In this document: positions 13,801 through 25,242 of the stretch, piece by piece | Layout: every line of letters starts with the position of its first letter | Position numbering within the stretch: the stretch's first letter is position 1 | Assembly (NCBI RefSeq): GCF_000090795.2 | Contig: NW_003547117.1 | Location: 1-25,242, forward strand | From: Amphimedon queenslandica | Lineage: Eukaryota > Porifera > Demospongiae > Haplosclerida > Niphatidae | Length of the DNA stretch: 25,242 nucleotides | Direction of reading: 5' to 3' | Program-made: the position numbers and the translations under genes | Notes under the pieces: model-generated | Database searches by the model: none | Told to the model about the DNA's origin: nothing | The model's input: only the letters and a program-made list of their open reading frames with translations

Positions 13801-13979
13801 GTATTAATGTACTGATTGTAATGTAAGGAATTAGGAGGCTAGACTGAGGTAGACTACCTGACCAGTGTACTATTACAGAGGAAGCCTCTTGTGTTAGGTG
13901 TTGGTTAATGGGACCATTAGGTTTTACTTAATCATGTAATTGCATGTAGGAAATCGGATACTAATACTTCAGTTTACAT

Positions 13980-14062
<83 letters not shown>
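13980..14062. repeat. (TTA)n microsatellite, intron 14 of copy 2
   Basis: About 80 bp of pure TTA units; the same site in copy 3 (23774-23807) is less than half as long. Confidence 0.95.
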
Positions 14063-14133
14063 GTTATCACTAATACCTGTACATTTACATGTACTGAAAT
14101 TATATTTACTTTAATGACCTTATGTTACTGTAC

Positions 14134-14283
14134 AGCCTCTCTTAATGGACACTCTCTATAGCGTACACCTCCATTTAACGGACAGTACCTAGTGTACCAA
14201 TTACATTCCTTACTGTATAAAATAACCTCCACATAAAGGACACCTCTGTATAACAGAGACACAGTGTCCATTATATAGAGGCT
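14134..14283. mobile_element. MITE-like repeat, family M, copy b
   Basis: 150 bp with the same inverted ends as the copy at 5251-5410 (AGCCTCTCTTAATGGACAC to GTGTCCATTATATAGAGGCT). Confidence 0.75.
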
Positions 14284-15741
14284 AGTCTGTATTCATTATT
14301 ATTCTTATCACTATCGTTCTTTGTTTGATCTCTCATTGTCTCTATCCCTCTCTATACAGTACATACTGTTATCTCTCCATCTCTTTATTCATTTTGTTTG
14401 TGTTTACATGTGTTACTCACCTCCGGACATCGACTGACCACAAGTATAGTAACTTATCGCTCTCTTCTTTACTGAAGACATTAAACTGAGACTGGCGTAA
14501 TTAATTATGGCTTGTGATCATGATCGTATTACGACATCATTAGTCATGCCACTTAGATACTGTCAGATTAAAGAGGAGAGGAAGAGAGAGGGAGGGAGAG
14601 GAGAAGGTGATGGTGTTTGTGTGTCTATTGTAATAGTCATTCGTCTACCAAGTGTTCCTAATTGGTTGTCATGGTGACTTAATGAATTAGCATTTTTTGC
14701 TTAAATTAGATTAACTGAGCCCATGCTATAAATGGCTTCGTTATTATTGTGTGGGTCGACTGTAGGGTGACTGAGAGAGAGTGAGACTGATTAATCATTC
14801 TAACTAAGCTCTGTCTCCCCTTTCCCTCTCCTTAGGCTAATGGTCGGGATGATGTACCATTAAAGACATCTAAACTCTCTCCTCCTCCTCCTCCTGATGA
14901 TGTTGCTGTTAAAGAAGATGTTGGTGTCAGTTCTTCCTCCAGTGCTCCTCTTGATGTCCTCCTGATGCCTCCTCCTCACTTACCCCCTCCCTCTTCAACT
15001 CTCTTGTCTTCAGTGAAGAAACAACCTCTCACTACAAACCAATCTCAAACTGGTACGTATTAATTGTATTAGAAGGACACCATTGGGCCCACACTACCTG
15101 TCCTTAATACAGAGGTGTCCTCATTTCAGAGGTACTTTTGTTCAAGCTTGTACCAATTGGGACATTACAAAATGTTCTCATTATAAAGTTGTCCTCATTA
15201 TAAAGGTGGTTCTTATCTCAGTGTATTCAAGCACTATAATGCATTGTGGCATGTTTAAAGCTTCAATTGGAGTAGATTAGGTATCGTAATTGTGAAATTC
15301 TATCCGACTCTGGTTTGCTAATGAGTTTTAGAGGCGCCAAACAGCCCTTAGTAACGATGATATTATTTATTATTATAATAATAAAAAGGATACGCATGCA
15401 GTCGACTCCTTAGAGATTAAAGGATTTAGAGTTTGAAAAATGTTCCCCGCCCTACTTGATCTAATTGTGTTAGATTATTTATACAAGTGTCACTCAAAGG
15501 GAATATTAGATTAGGAGGGAGAGAAAAGCCATTTTATTCATCTGTGGTTACTCACACTGACAATAATAATAATAATAATAAGATGGCAATGTGTTGAGGT
15601 CACTTTCTGAAGTACCTCTACCTGTTTATAGTTATCTAAGAATATAACATGTTACGTTGTCCAGTGAGTATCAGTAATGTAATACCTGAGTCCCTTGATA
15701 TCTGCCCTCAGCTTTACCTCAAGCAGATATCTCAGTAGTAT

Positions 15742-15891
15742 AGCCTCTCTTAATGGACACTCTCTATAGTGTACACCTCCATTTAACGGACAGCACCTAG
15801 TGTACCAATTACATTCCTTACTGTATAAAATAACCTCCACATAAAGGACACCTCTGTATAACAGAGACACAGTGTCCATTATATAGAGGCT
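15742..15891. mobile_element. MITE-like repeat, family M, copy c
   Basis: 150 bp, in intron 15 of KHDC4 copy 2. Same ends and inside as copies b and d. In unit 1 the intron 15 copy (a) sits directly against the 61-bp array, whereas here about 500 bp of other DNA lies between. Confidence 0.75.
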
Positions 15892-16189
15892 ACATTACTT
15901 CTCCACACCTTAAGAAACGATGGACTATCATTGCTCATTCAAGTGCATGTGTCAGTAGCTTGTGTTTGCATGTGGTTAGAGCCCTGTTGGTAAATATACC
16001 GTTTATTGCAATTAAGATTAGTATAAGTGTTGATAAATGTGGTTCAAGTGCATAGTAAATGCTAACCTCAATGTCTCTCTCTCTCTCTCCTTCCTTTCTC
16101 TTTAATTGTATCTTCATTGGAACTCCACTAGTGAAGCCTTCCTTATTATATGAATTAGACTTTTGCAATTCTTATCATTGGTTTTTAAG

Positions 16190-16250
16190 CCATTCATTAT
16201 CATCATCGTCATCATCATCATCATCATTATCATCATCATCATCATCATCA

Positions 16251-16306
<56 letters not shown>

Positions 16307-16308
16307 GA
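16190..16308. repeat. (ATC)n/(ATT)n compound microsatellite before exon 16 of copy 2
   Basis: ATC units pass into ATT units ending at the gatag acceptor. It translates to poly-Ile, poly-Ser, poly-Leu or poly-Met depending on frame, none of which is a gene. Confidence 0.95.
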
Positions 16309-16569
16309 TAGATGCAGTAAAAAGAGCTCACCCTCAATCACCTATTCCTGTTCCCATACCACCACAGTCTGGAACCAATCCTCTCTCGGTCCTTAAAAAT
16401 ACTTCAACTGCCACTAGTGCTCCTCCAGTACAGGCTGCTCCTTCTGTAGATTCTTCTTTTTCTGCTCAGTGTTAAATCAGCTCCCAGTGGTTCTGCTCCA
16501 GTCATGGCTACCTCTGCATTCTCCCTGGTCAGTTATGATTCTGAAGATTCTGATTCTGAAACTGCTTGA

Positions 16570-17100
16570 GATAGAAACAACATGAGAATGAGGAGACTAT
16601 CATGAATTATATCTGCATCATCATGATAATGTGAATTTTCCTTTTAAAATTACTTTTGTATTAATTTTAATTGATAATAATTATCATTCTTTTATTCATA
16701 AAGGTTCCACTATTATAGTAGTGGGTGGCTGGTTTAAAATCTACTCAATTTTTGCAGAAGTAAAATGATTTCTGCCATCACCAGTTTAATAATGCTCCAA
16801 CTGCAAGTGAACTGTGTGTCAGTCATAGGTTGGAGGCCCTTGCAGTATAATAGTGTGTTAATCATTTAAACTTGTTTACTCCTCCATTTACACTTCAGAC
16901 TAATGAGCTTATTTTTTGTGGCTGGAGTAGATCATATCAATCATATTTTGAAGCTAATAATAATAATATTAATAATAATAATAACTGATTGGACAAACAG
17001 TAATGAAAAAGACATTGTGGAATAACAGAAATAGTGATTAATGATGCATAAAATGTTGCCAAACAATTAGAAATAATAATAATAACATGATAATGACAAG
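16570..17100. other. Intergenic DNA between KHDC4 copy 2 and Reeler gene 2
   Basis: Counterpart of 5710-6118, with an extra stretch of about 90 bp (from gtcagtcataggttgg near 16817) that unit 1 lacks. AT-rich with an aat-rich run near 16960-16985. No gene seen. Confidence 0.6.
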
Positions 17101-18624
17101 CTAAGAATCTAAAAGAGTTACATCACAAGTGTATAAAGAGTCCTTTTCTATTCCTATTCTTATTTTAGTCGTTAGAGTATTTTTACGATTGTCCTTTGCA
17201 GTACACAAGAACTCTCTCTTCCTCTGGTCTAACGACATTTCACAGTTCCTTATGGAGAAGGTTCTCCAACGGCAAACTTGATCATCTTCTGTAGAGCAGA
17301 CCTCTTGTCTGGTGCAGTTTGACTGGAATACAAAATGTCTCAATGTCCCTGTGGTTGTGCATTCATATTTTATTCCATTGTCTTCATGATCCATTGTCAG
17401 TTTGTATTTCTCTACTGTCTTAGGACATTTGAAATTATCTATAGAAAGAGAAGAGAGAGAGGAAGAAAACATAAAGTTACTGAATACTAAGAACCAAGTG
17501 CAAGTCATCAGGTGATAATTAACATGTGATATAACACTGAGACTGGCAGCAATAGTGCTTCACATACTGCAGTCTACACTACTAATATACAGCCTAGCTA
17601 TATTAAGATATTATATTACAAGTAAAGCATTAAAGCCTCTTCATGATTTAAGTATATATAACTTACCAATTTGTGTTGCATTATAACTAGGACATGATGG
17701 GGTGGGAGTCACTGATGGTGCTGCTACTGATGTTGAGGGACTGCTGGGAGCTGGTGAAGGAGAAGGTGTACTGCTTGGGGTTGGAGTTGGACAGGCATTG
17801 AAATAATATGATCTATTATTAATGACATCTGAATAACTAAAGACAACTGTTGACCTGCAATGAAGAGAGATACAAAAATCATTAAAGTGCCACGATATGA
17901 TTTTATGCTGACATTCCTAGTCTATATTTCTTACCTCAGTTCTACTCTTTCCTTTGAAGTGAAGTTGAATTTAAACTCCATTTTCTGAATACTGAGCAGG
18001 GCCCTGTAAATGAATAAAGACACATTTCAATTATAAACTGATAATGCACTAGATGATTTTGACAGTTGACACTGACAATAGCCCCACATGCAAAAGAGAG
18101 GGGGAAGAACTTGTTAAGAACTTACGAGTGACTAAAAGTAACATAGTTATCACAGAGATTATTAGTTTTATTGACATCTCCAGCATTTTCAAGGGTTTTA
18201 TTGTGGTAGCGGAATCCTTCCTTTTGGACGCCTAATAAAAATCCCTTAATTTTGTGGGTTTTTTCGGCAGTAGTAACTACCATATGAACTGTAAGAAAGA
18301 GAATAAATTATAATTAATGACCTTTGGCTCATAAAATATTACCTGTAGTCAACTCATTTGGAGTGTAGCATGGGATCTCATGTGTTGCATTCATCATGAC
18401 CAACTTGAAATCACCACCAGCACCATTAGTTGAGTTTTTTTCACCATCCCTTGGCCCATGCTCTGTTGTGAAATTGCAAATGGATTGTAGCTGTGGTACA
18501 CTATCCCCGGAGTAAGAGACAGTCAAGGTAGGGAGAGAGGCAGTCACGAGAAACAGGATGATAACTCGATAAGGATTAGCTGTCTTCTCTCCATGCTTGC
18601 AGGCGAGTAAAATGAAAGTTCCAT
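17101..18624 (-). pseudogene. Secreted Reeler-domain protein gene, copy 2 (signal peptide frameshifted)
   Basis: Minus-strand exons: 18624-18343, 18288-18126, 18003-17935, 17854-17667, 17438-17101; introns are 54-228 bp with GT..AG ends. Exons 1-4 are nearly identical to copy 1 and encode the Reeler region and the PTPTPSSTPSPSPAPSSP linker (one or two substitutions, for example SPSTSV for SPSPSV). Exon 5 is a different version: NFKCP, GIKYEC, SNC, EVCSTEDDQVC, RNC, EFLCTAK, YTCDVTLLDS, with eight cysteines, 111 codons plus stop. Eight extra bases in the signal-peptide codons (actcgata at about 18563-18570) shift the frame from either ATG (18624 or 18594) to an early stop. Downstream, the original frame is open but has no ATG before the Reeler region. 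It lacks the transposon present in copy 1. It may be a pseudogene, or use an unseen upstream exon. Confidence 0.75.
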
Positions 18625-18810
18625 CAGGAAGAGTCCAAGGTAGTTATTTCTAGTGATATTCTTTTAACCAATAGATTGGAAAATGCCTCCAGTGACAGAA
18701 AACAGAGGACAACCACCCAGTTTTATAGTGTGCCGCCGACAGCGAAATTTAATTAACAACCGACAGGAAGCATATCTCGAGCAGACATATAGCCTATAAT
18801 ATTCGCACAT
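18625..18810. other. Upstream region of Reeler gene 2
   Basis: Counterpart of 8511-8696 with only point changes. No extra promoter motif is visible. Confidence 0.35.
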
Positions 18811-19010
18811 ACCTGGCCCGGGGTGATTTTGGAGCATAGATTGGAGCCATTTTTGCGGAAAACTATGGGCTATAGTACAGGGTAATGGCACATTTCTTTT
18901 AAAATGGCCAAAACTTGAAAGTTTTAAGTCAAAATCAGCTCAAACTTGCCGCATAGTATAAGGATATATGATGCATGTATCAGGAAATGTAGTACAAGTT
19001 TGGGGATCAT
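18811..19010 (-). repeat. Inverted ~176-bp satellite monomer, unit 2
   Basis: Counterpart of 8697-8885. This copy keeps tcagctcaaacttgccgcat, about 12 bases more of the satellite core than the unit 1 copy, which reads aaaaaacttgcat, so unit 1 has a small deletion here. Confidence 0.8.
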
Positions 19011-19032
19011 TTAAAAAGTTTAGCTTGCTATG

Positions 19033-19230
19033 TATTAAAGACACCATTGGGCCCACACTACCTGTCCTTAATACATGTACAGTGTAGCCTCTTTATTAAA
19101 GACACCATTGGGCCCACACTACCTGTCCTTAATACATGTACAGTGTAGCCTCTTTATTAAAGACACCATTGGGCCCACACTACCTGTCCTTAATACATGT
19201 ACAGTGTAGCCTCTTTATTAAAGACACCAT
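19033..19230 (+). repeat. 61-bp minisatellite array, about 3 units
   Basis: Occupies the same place as the 8908-9226 array but is of the A subtype (ttattaaagaca) and shorter. Ends at the same caccatagctgtttaaag border. Confidence 0.95.
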
Positions 19231-20644
19231 AGCTGTTTAAAGAAACCATTATGTAATAAACAATTATTGCAATAATACCTACCATCCTTAGGATCATGAA
19301 CCAGTACATGAATAAGGATACACTATAGTCTATCAGGAGGTGCAATGATTGTAAACCAGATGAAAGGACCCACAAACTCCTAATCCAATAAAGCCTTAAA
19401 GAACAGGATAATTATCTATAATCAAGCTTAATAGCTGTAATTACCATTCAAACACTCATCCCATAGCCTGTTCAAAGACCAGCTGCTGAAATAATGAACT
19501 CAAAAGATACAAAACCATATCAGTCCTATTAGTTAACCATGACAACACGGAGCATGTGAAAGAGGGTGCCCTCCTCTACTGTAATAAGATAAAGCCGTTC
19601 TAGTACGCTAGACCTAATCACACCCACACAAACCACCTCAAGGTATATACACATGTACTACATGTAAGCAGCGGCAGCAATAAACATGTACTTGTTTACT
19701 GCTGGAGGCATCACATCTCCCTCCCCCCCCTCCACACACATGTACATGTACATGTATTGGCGTATGTGTACATGTATGTGTATTAAATTGTTTAATAAGT
19801 TTAATTGACGTTTGAAGAGAATAGTAAGAATAAAGAGCAATTACGTGTAGAATGTACTGTAGGAACAATTAGGGATACGATACCATTGCTACGTACATGC
19901 ACCATTAAGGTACAAATGGCTGTAATTTTGATAGTTTTTTGTTGATATCATTTTATAGGAAATAAAAAGTTGTACAACTTGTGCCTTTTTCAAATTTTTG
20001 TCACCCACTGTTTATCAATTATGGATCATTGAACTTCAAATATTTTAAAACTTATCATGCCTGCTGCCAGCATAACTTCTAATTCTTTATGAACTTACTT
20101 TTTGTAGTTACTAAGCTAATTTATCTCCCTTTTTTCATTGTAGATTCAGTTGCAATTGAAACTGATGTTCTCATTTGACTGATGTCAGTAAAAAATTTAG
20201 TCAAAATTTAAATTTTTTGTTAAAATTGAAATAGGTTACGTAGTCTATAATATCTATGATTTAACAAAAAATTTGACCGATTGGCAGGAATTTTAATCGA
20301 AGGCGTGGTTAGTTTATGACGCAAATATTAAAGTTAATTTAAAAAATGGCCGCCATCGTGATTATCCTGTACAGCTACTTTATTTGGTAGATACACGTTA
20401 CAACAAGCTGCAAAGTTTGGAATGATGGCATAAATAAGCTAAAAATTTAATCAAGTAAGTAGGCATGCTTTCTCTTGTGATTTATTAAAATGAACAAATT
20501 AAATGAGAGCTTATACCTGTTTTACCCAGCTTCAACAAATTCTAGTAAAGTGAAAGAGTGTATATTAATACCGTAATTTTTCTAAGAATTCGTCATCACT
20601 GTTTTGGGGCAAGTAATTTTGAGAGAAAAATTTTAAATGTCAAC
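19231..20644. other. Gene-poor spacer, unit 2
   Basis: Nearly identical to 9227-10626. Small differences are concentrated in the acatgtacatgt cluster near 19735-19790. No gene seen. Confidence 0.7.
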
Positions 20645-21790
20645 GACTTCAATTTTAAGTTACGGCCATTTTAAGAAAACGCCAAAAATCAGAAAGTACC
20701 CTGTACTATAGCCCATGGTTTTTTCCAAAAAATGGCTCCAAAATCACCCCAAATTTTTATTACATTTTTTGATGCATATTAATGTCCTTATGCTGTGTAG
20801 AAAGTTTGAGCTGATTTCAACTTTAATTTTTTAAGTTACGGCCATTTTAAAAATGCCAAAAATCTGAAAAATACCCAAGGCTATAGTCCATGGTTTTTTC
20901 CAAAAAATGGCTCCGAAATTATCTCAAATTTTTATTACATTTTCTGATACATAACGATGTCCTTATGCTGTGTAGAAAAGTTTGAGCTGATTCCGACTTC
21001 AATTTTTCAAGATACAACCATTTTAAGAAAATGTCAAAAATCTGAAAAATACCCAAGGCTATAGTCCATGGTTTTTTCCAAAAAATGGCTCCGAAATTAT
21101 CTCAAATTTTTATTAAATTTTCTGATACATAGTGATGTCCTTATGCTATGTAGCAAGTTTGAGCTGATTCCGACTTTAATTTTTTAAGTTACGGCCATTT
21201 TAAGAAAACCCCAAAATTCTGAAAAATGCCTAAGGCTATAGTCCATGGTTTTTTCCAAAAATTGGCTCCAAAATCACCCCAAATTTTTATTACATTTTCT
21301 GATACATATTGATGTCCTTATGCTGTGTAGAAAGTTTGAGCCGATTCCGACTTCAATTTTTCAGGTTACGGCCATTTTAAGAAAACATCAAAATTTGAAA
21401 AATACCCAAGGCTATAGTCCATGGTTTTTTCCAAAAAATGGCTCCAAAATCACCCCACATTTTTATTACATTTTCTGATACATATTGATGTCCTTATGCT
21501 GTGTAGAAAGTTTGAGCCGATTCCGACTTCAATTTTTCAGGTTACGGCCATTTTAAGAAAATGTCAAAATCTGAAAAATACCCAAGGCTATAGTCCATGG
21601 TTTTTTCCAAAAAATGGCTCCAAAATCACCCCACATTTTTATTACATTTTCTGATACATATTGATGTCCTTATGCTGTGTAGAAAGTTTGAGCTGATCCC
21701 AACTTTAATTTTTAAAGTTACGGCCATTTTAAGAAAACGTCAAAAATCTGAAAAATACCCAAGGCTATAAGTCCATGGTTTTTTCCAAAA
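20645..21790 (+). repeat. ~176-bp satellite array, about 6.5 units
   Basis: Same unit and orientation as 10627-11422, with more copies; two adjacent units near 21245-21600 are almost identical to each other, a sign of recent unit duplication. It runs into the same truncated exon 12 junction (acaataatgaaaaacaataatg). Confidence 0.93.
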
Positions 21791-23127
21791 ACAATAATGA
21801 AAAACAATAATGCTCCTCCCCCTCCTCCTCATTTAATAGATCCTTATCAAGCTCCACCTACTCACGGACCCACACCCAGTTATGTGGCTCCAGACTCAAT
21901 AAGTGATGATAAAGTAAAAAATATTTTTTGGTTCTTTTTTATATTACTTAGGATGTTTTGTCGAAGGGGGTGGAGCATTTAGCTTACCATCAATTGTAAG
22001 ACATTATTAATTAATTAATTATTAGTTTATTACCGTACATGTATATTAGAGAGAGTTATTTGCTTTGCAATTTCTTAGAAAATTTTTGTATTTAGCGGAA
22101 TTTACCTATTGAGCCCAAAAAATAAACAAAATGGTGGATTAGTTAATATTGATGGCAGTATTTCCAGCTGTACTGTGGATTTTAATTCAAACTGCTCGTA
22201 ACTAAAAGCATAGATAGTAATGTAAAAAAAGATACCATTTATACTCAACTTTCTACATGTTAAAAGTCACTAACTCATTAATTATTCATTATTATTGTTA
22301 TTAATTAATGCATTATTGGGTGTACTGTACTGTGGAGAGTGCTAGGGAGGGATTTACTAATCAGGTTAGCAGGTGGCCAGCTGGTGTTTGTGTGTGTGTG
22401 TGTATATACCTCAGAGTAGGAGGGACCTGGGTCAGGATTCACCTGTTTACATGTACAATGTACATATACTGAACACTAAAAGAAAACATACTTGATCTAC
22501 TTCTCTCTCTTCCCCCCCTCTCCCCCCCTCTCTCTCTCTCCTTCTCCCTAGACCTCATGATAGTGTTGATAAGATTTTGCCAAAAAGAAAATTCACAGAA
22601 CAAGTAAGTCACTTACTGATTGAATTAGAGAGAGAGAGAGATAGGGAGGGAGAGAGGGAGGGAGAGAGGGAGGACAATAGATGTGTATTGTCAATCCTGT
22701 CTACTCCGGACACCTTGGGACCCAATAATACCCTAGCTCCTGATTATGAACCTGTCCTTATTTCAGAGGTTCATTAATACACATTACTATTGTATTGGGA
22801 CTGATACTACCCCTCCTCATTATAGAGGTGTCCTTATTTTAGAGTGTCCACAATAGGAGGTGGTTTATTATTATCAATTGTTGGTCTCTTTGTCTGATCA
22901 GTTTAAGACTTTATTGTGTTTCACTTTAATCTTTTATTTAATTTGTTTCATTAACCTGTGACCCGTGAGTATCCTGTGGCTATTCCGCTGTACTAGACAC
23001 TAGACACTGTTATTGTTATTATTATTGTTATTATTTATTTATTTATTTGTATGTCAACACAATTATGAGTTTAATTAAGTACATGTAAATCACTGTTTCA
23101 GATTTCATGAGGTCTTCACGGGCCCAC

Positions 23128-23456
23128 ACTGCCTGTCCTTAATACATGTACAGTGTAGCCTCTTTATTAAGGACACCATTAGGCCCACACTGCCTGTCCT
23201 TAATACATGTACAGTGTAGCCTCTTTATTAAGGACACCATTGGGCCCACACTACCTGTCCTTAATACATGTACAGTGTAGCCTCTTTATTAAGGACACCA
23301 TTGGGTCCATAGTCCACACTACCTGTCCTTAATACATGTACAGTGTAGCCTCTTTATTAAGGACACCATTGGGCCCACACTACCTGTCCTTAATACATGT
23401 ACAGTGTAGCCTCTTTATTAAGGACACCATTGGGCCCACACTACCTGTCCTTAATA
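23128..23456 (+). repeat. 61-bp minisatellite array, about 5 units, in intron 14 of copy 3
   Basis: G-subtype units with one gggtccatagtccacac variant; about a third of the length of the copy 2 array at the same place. Confidence 0.95.
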
Positions 23457-23590
23457 CAGAGGTGTCCTCATTTCAGAGGTACTTTTGTATAGGCTTGTAC
23501 CAATTGGGACATTACAAAATGTCCTCAATATAAAGGCGTCCTCATTATAAAGGTGTCCTCATTATAATTTGTCCTTATCTAGAGGCCCAT
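23456..23590. repeat. Dispersed repeat with gtcctcattataaagg units, copy b
   Basis: Counterpart of 13664-13800, near identical. Confidence 0.6.
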
Positions 23591-23773
23591 TCCTGTATTA
23601 ATGTACTGATTGTAATGTAAGGAATTAGGAGGCTAGACTGAGGTAGACTACCTGACCAGTGTACTATTACAGAGGAAGCCTCTTGTGTTAGGTGTTGGTT
23701 AATGGGACCATTAGGTTTTACTTAATCATGTAATTGCATGTAGGAAATCGGATACTAATACTTCAGTTTACAT

Positions 23774-23807
<34 letters not shown>
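23774..23807. repeat. (TTA)n microsatellite, intron 14 of copy 3
   Basis: About 34 bp of TTA/ATT units at the site where copy 2 has about 80 bp; followed by acatgtacatgtacagtacatg palindromes. Confidence 0.9.
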
Positions 23808-23888
23808 CAGTAATACCTGTACATGTACATGTACAGTACATGTATAACCTGCTAAAATTATATTTACTTTAATGACATGTTACTGTAC

Positions 23889-24038
23889 AGCCTCTCTTAA
23901 TGGACACTCTCTATAGCGTACACCTCCATTTAACGGACAGCACCTAGTGTACCAATTACATTCCTTACTGTATAAAATAACCTCCACATAAAGGACACCT
24001 CTGTATAACAGAGACACAGTGTCCATTATATAGAGGCT
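23889..24038. mobile_element. MITE-like repeat, family M, copy d
   Basis: 150 bp, same ends as copies b and c; it sits in the position equivalent to copy b. Confidence 0.75.
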
Positions 24039-25242
24039 AGTCTGTATTCATTATTATTCTTATCTCTATCGTTCTTTGTTTGATCTCTCATTGTCTCTAT
24101 CCCTCTCTATACAGTACATACTGTTATCTCTTCATCTCTTTATTCATTTTGTTTGTGTTTACATGTGTTACTCACCTCCGGACATCGACTGACCACAAGT
24201 ATAGTAACTTATCGCTCTCTCCTTTACTGAAGACATTAAACTGAGACTGGCGTAATTAATTATGGCTTGTGATCATGATCGTATTACGACATCATTAGTC
24301 ATGCCACTTAGATACTGTCAGATTAAATAAAGAGGAAGAGAGAGGGAGAGGGAGAAGGAGGTGGTGTTTGTGTGTCTATTGTAATAGTCATTCGTCTACC
24401 AAGTGTTCCTAATTGGTTGTCATGGTGACTTAATGAATTAGCATTTTTTGCTTAAATTAGATTAACTGAGCCCATGCTATAAATGGCTTCGTTATTATTG
24501 TGTGGGTCGACTATAGAGTGACTGAGTGAGAGACTGATTAATCATTCTAACTAAGCTCTGTCTCTCCTCTCTCTCTCTCTCCTTAGGCTAATGGTCAGGA
24601 TGATGTACCACTGAAGACATCTAAACTCTCTCCTCCTCCTCCTCCTGATGATGTTGCTGTTAAAGAAGAGGTTGGTGTCAGTTCTTCCTCCAGTGCTCCT
24701 CTTGATGTCCTCCTGATGCCTCCTCCTCACTTACCCCCTCCCTCTTCAACTCTCTTGTCTTCAGTAAAGAAACCACCTCTCACTACAAACCAATCTCAAA
24801 CTGGTACGTATTAATTGTATTAGAAGGACATCATTGGGCCCACACTACCTGTCCTTAATACAGAGGTGTCCTCATTTCAGAGGTACTTTTGTATAGGCTT
24901 GTACCAATTGGGACATTACAAAATGTTCTCATTATAAAGTTGTCCTCATTATAAAGGTGGTTCTTATCTCAGTGTATTCAAGCACTATAATGCATTGTGG
25001 CATGTTTAAAGCTTCAATTGGAGTAGATTAGGTATCGTAATTGTGAAATTCTATCCGACTCTGGTTTGCTAATGAGTTTTAGAGGCGCCAAACAGCCCTT
25101 AGTAACGATGATATTATTTATTATTATAATAATAAAAAGGATACGCATGCAGTCGACTCCTTAGAGATTAAAGGATTTAGAGTTTGAAAAATGTTCCCCG
25201 CCCTACTTGATCTAATTGTGTTAGATTATTTATACAAGTGTC

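Larger units (their letters stand above)
11457..16569 (+). pseudogene. KHDC4: KHDC4 3' partial copy 2 (exons 12 part to 16), frameshifted
   Basis: Exons: 11457-11558 (exon 12 truncated on its left), 11598-11641, 12180-12233, 14836-15052, 16312-16569. Exons 1-11 and both KH regions are absent; the left edge is satellite. The splice sites are kept. Exon 14 has two extra A in its A-run (54 nt, not 52), shifting the frame. Exon 15 lost one codon in the CCT run (217 nt). Exon 16 carries four extra bases (cagt) near 16468, giving an early stop at 16473-16475 and removing the acidic SYDSEDSDSETA tail. It cannot encode a normal KHDC4 even if transcribed from the satellite side. Intron 14 is 2.6 kb and intron 15 is 1.26 kb, loaded with repeats. 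Confidence 0.9.
11457..21800 (+). other. Tandem segmental duplication, unit 2
   Basis: About 10.35 kb from the truncated exon 12 to the end of the second ~176-bp satellite array. Order: KHDC4 exons 12(part)-16, Reeler gene 2, inverted satellite monomer, 61-bp array, spacer, satellite array. Unit 3 begins at 21812 with the same junction string. Confidence 0.9.
21812..25242 (+). pseudogene. KHDC4: KHDC4 3' partial copy 3 (exons 12 part to 15; exon 16 beyond the window)
   Basis: Exons in view: 21812-21913 (truncated exon 12), 21952-21995, 22552-22603, 24587-24803. All are open and in phase, and splice sites are kept; exon 14 is the normal 52 nt, unlike copy 2. Exon 15 has the same one-codon deletion as copy 2 (217 nt), so copies 2 and 3 share an ancestor after splitting from the full gene. 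It still lacks exons 1-11, the KH regions and a start, hence the pseudogene call. The last base of the window lies in intron 15, before exon 16. Confidence 0.88.

Noticed and set aside
17439..17508. Hydrophobic N-terminus MTCTWFLVFSNFMFSSS as a signal peptide of a small secreted protein
   Set aside because: It is intron 4 read through; the exon starts at 17438 after tttctatag, and the same domain in copy 1 has no such leader.

Overview
The window looks like nuclear DNA from an animal with a compact, AT-rich genome. Coding exons are cut by many short introns (often 45-75 bp) with plain GT..AG ends, and both recognisable gene families (a KHDC4/BLOM7-type KH protein and a Reeler-domain secreted protein) are typical of animals. 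Short AT-rich introns, abundant (ATT)n tracts and satellite-rich spacers would suit a demosponge such as Amphimedon. That assignment is inference from memory; nothing here proves it.

Layout. 1-1300: poorly resolved DNA with a broken histidine-phosphatase (PGAM-like) gene start on + (787-1063) that abuts a short-chain dehydrogenase first-exon fragment on - (1063-1116). 1302-5709: a complete 16-exon KHDC4 homologue on +; my spliced model is in frame throughout and gives 622 residues. 6119-8510: a five-exon secreted Reeler-domain gene on -, interrupted in exon 1 by an 892-bp element with 36-bp perfect inverted ends and a 7-bp target duplication. 8.7-11.4 kb: an inverted satellite monomer, a 61-bp minisatellite, a gene-poor spacer and an array of a ~176-bp satellite. 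From about 11.45 kb the segment restarts inside KHDC4 exon 12: exons 12(part)-16 (11457-16569), the second Reeler gene (17101-18624), the same spacer and satellites, then from about 21.81 kb a third copy (exons 12(part)-15) running off the window. The window is therefore a tandem segmental array, one full KHDC4 gene followed by truncated 3' copies, each unit carrying (or expected to carry) a Reeler gene.

Points of most interest. (1) The 892-bp element in Reeler copy 1 carries a GT donor and a pyrimidine-rich AG acceptor inside its inverted ends; splicing there would remove 860 bp and keep frame, adding 13 codons. Reeler copy 2 is the empty site. (2) The last Reeler exon is very different between the two copies (about half the residues identical) while introns and exons 1-4 are nearly identical; both versions are open and are 338 nt long. 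(3) KHDC4 copy 2 is broken by +2 nt in exon 14 and +4 nt in exon 16, while the visible exons of copy 3 stay open. (4) The 61-bp minisatellite shares its hairpin arm with the ends of a ~150-bp MITE-like repeat, and each array has its own sequence subtype. KHDC4 is expected to be a nuclear RNA-binding splicing factor. The Reeler proteins are expected to be secreted. I see no functional link between the two families beyond their shared duplication.
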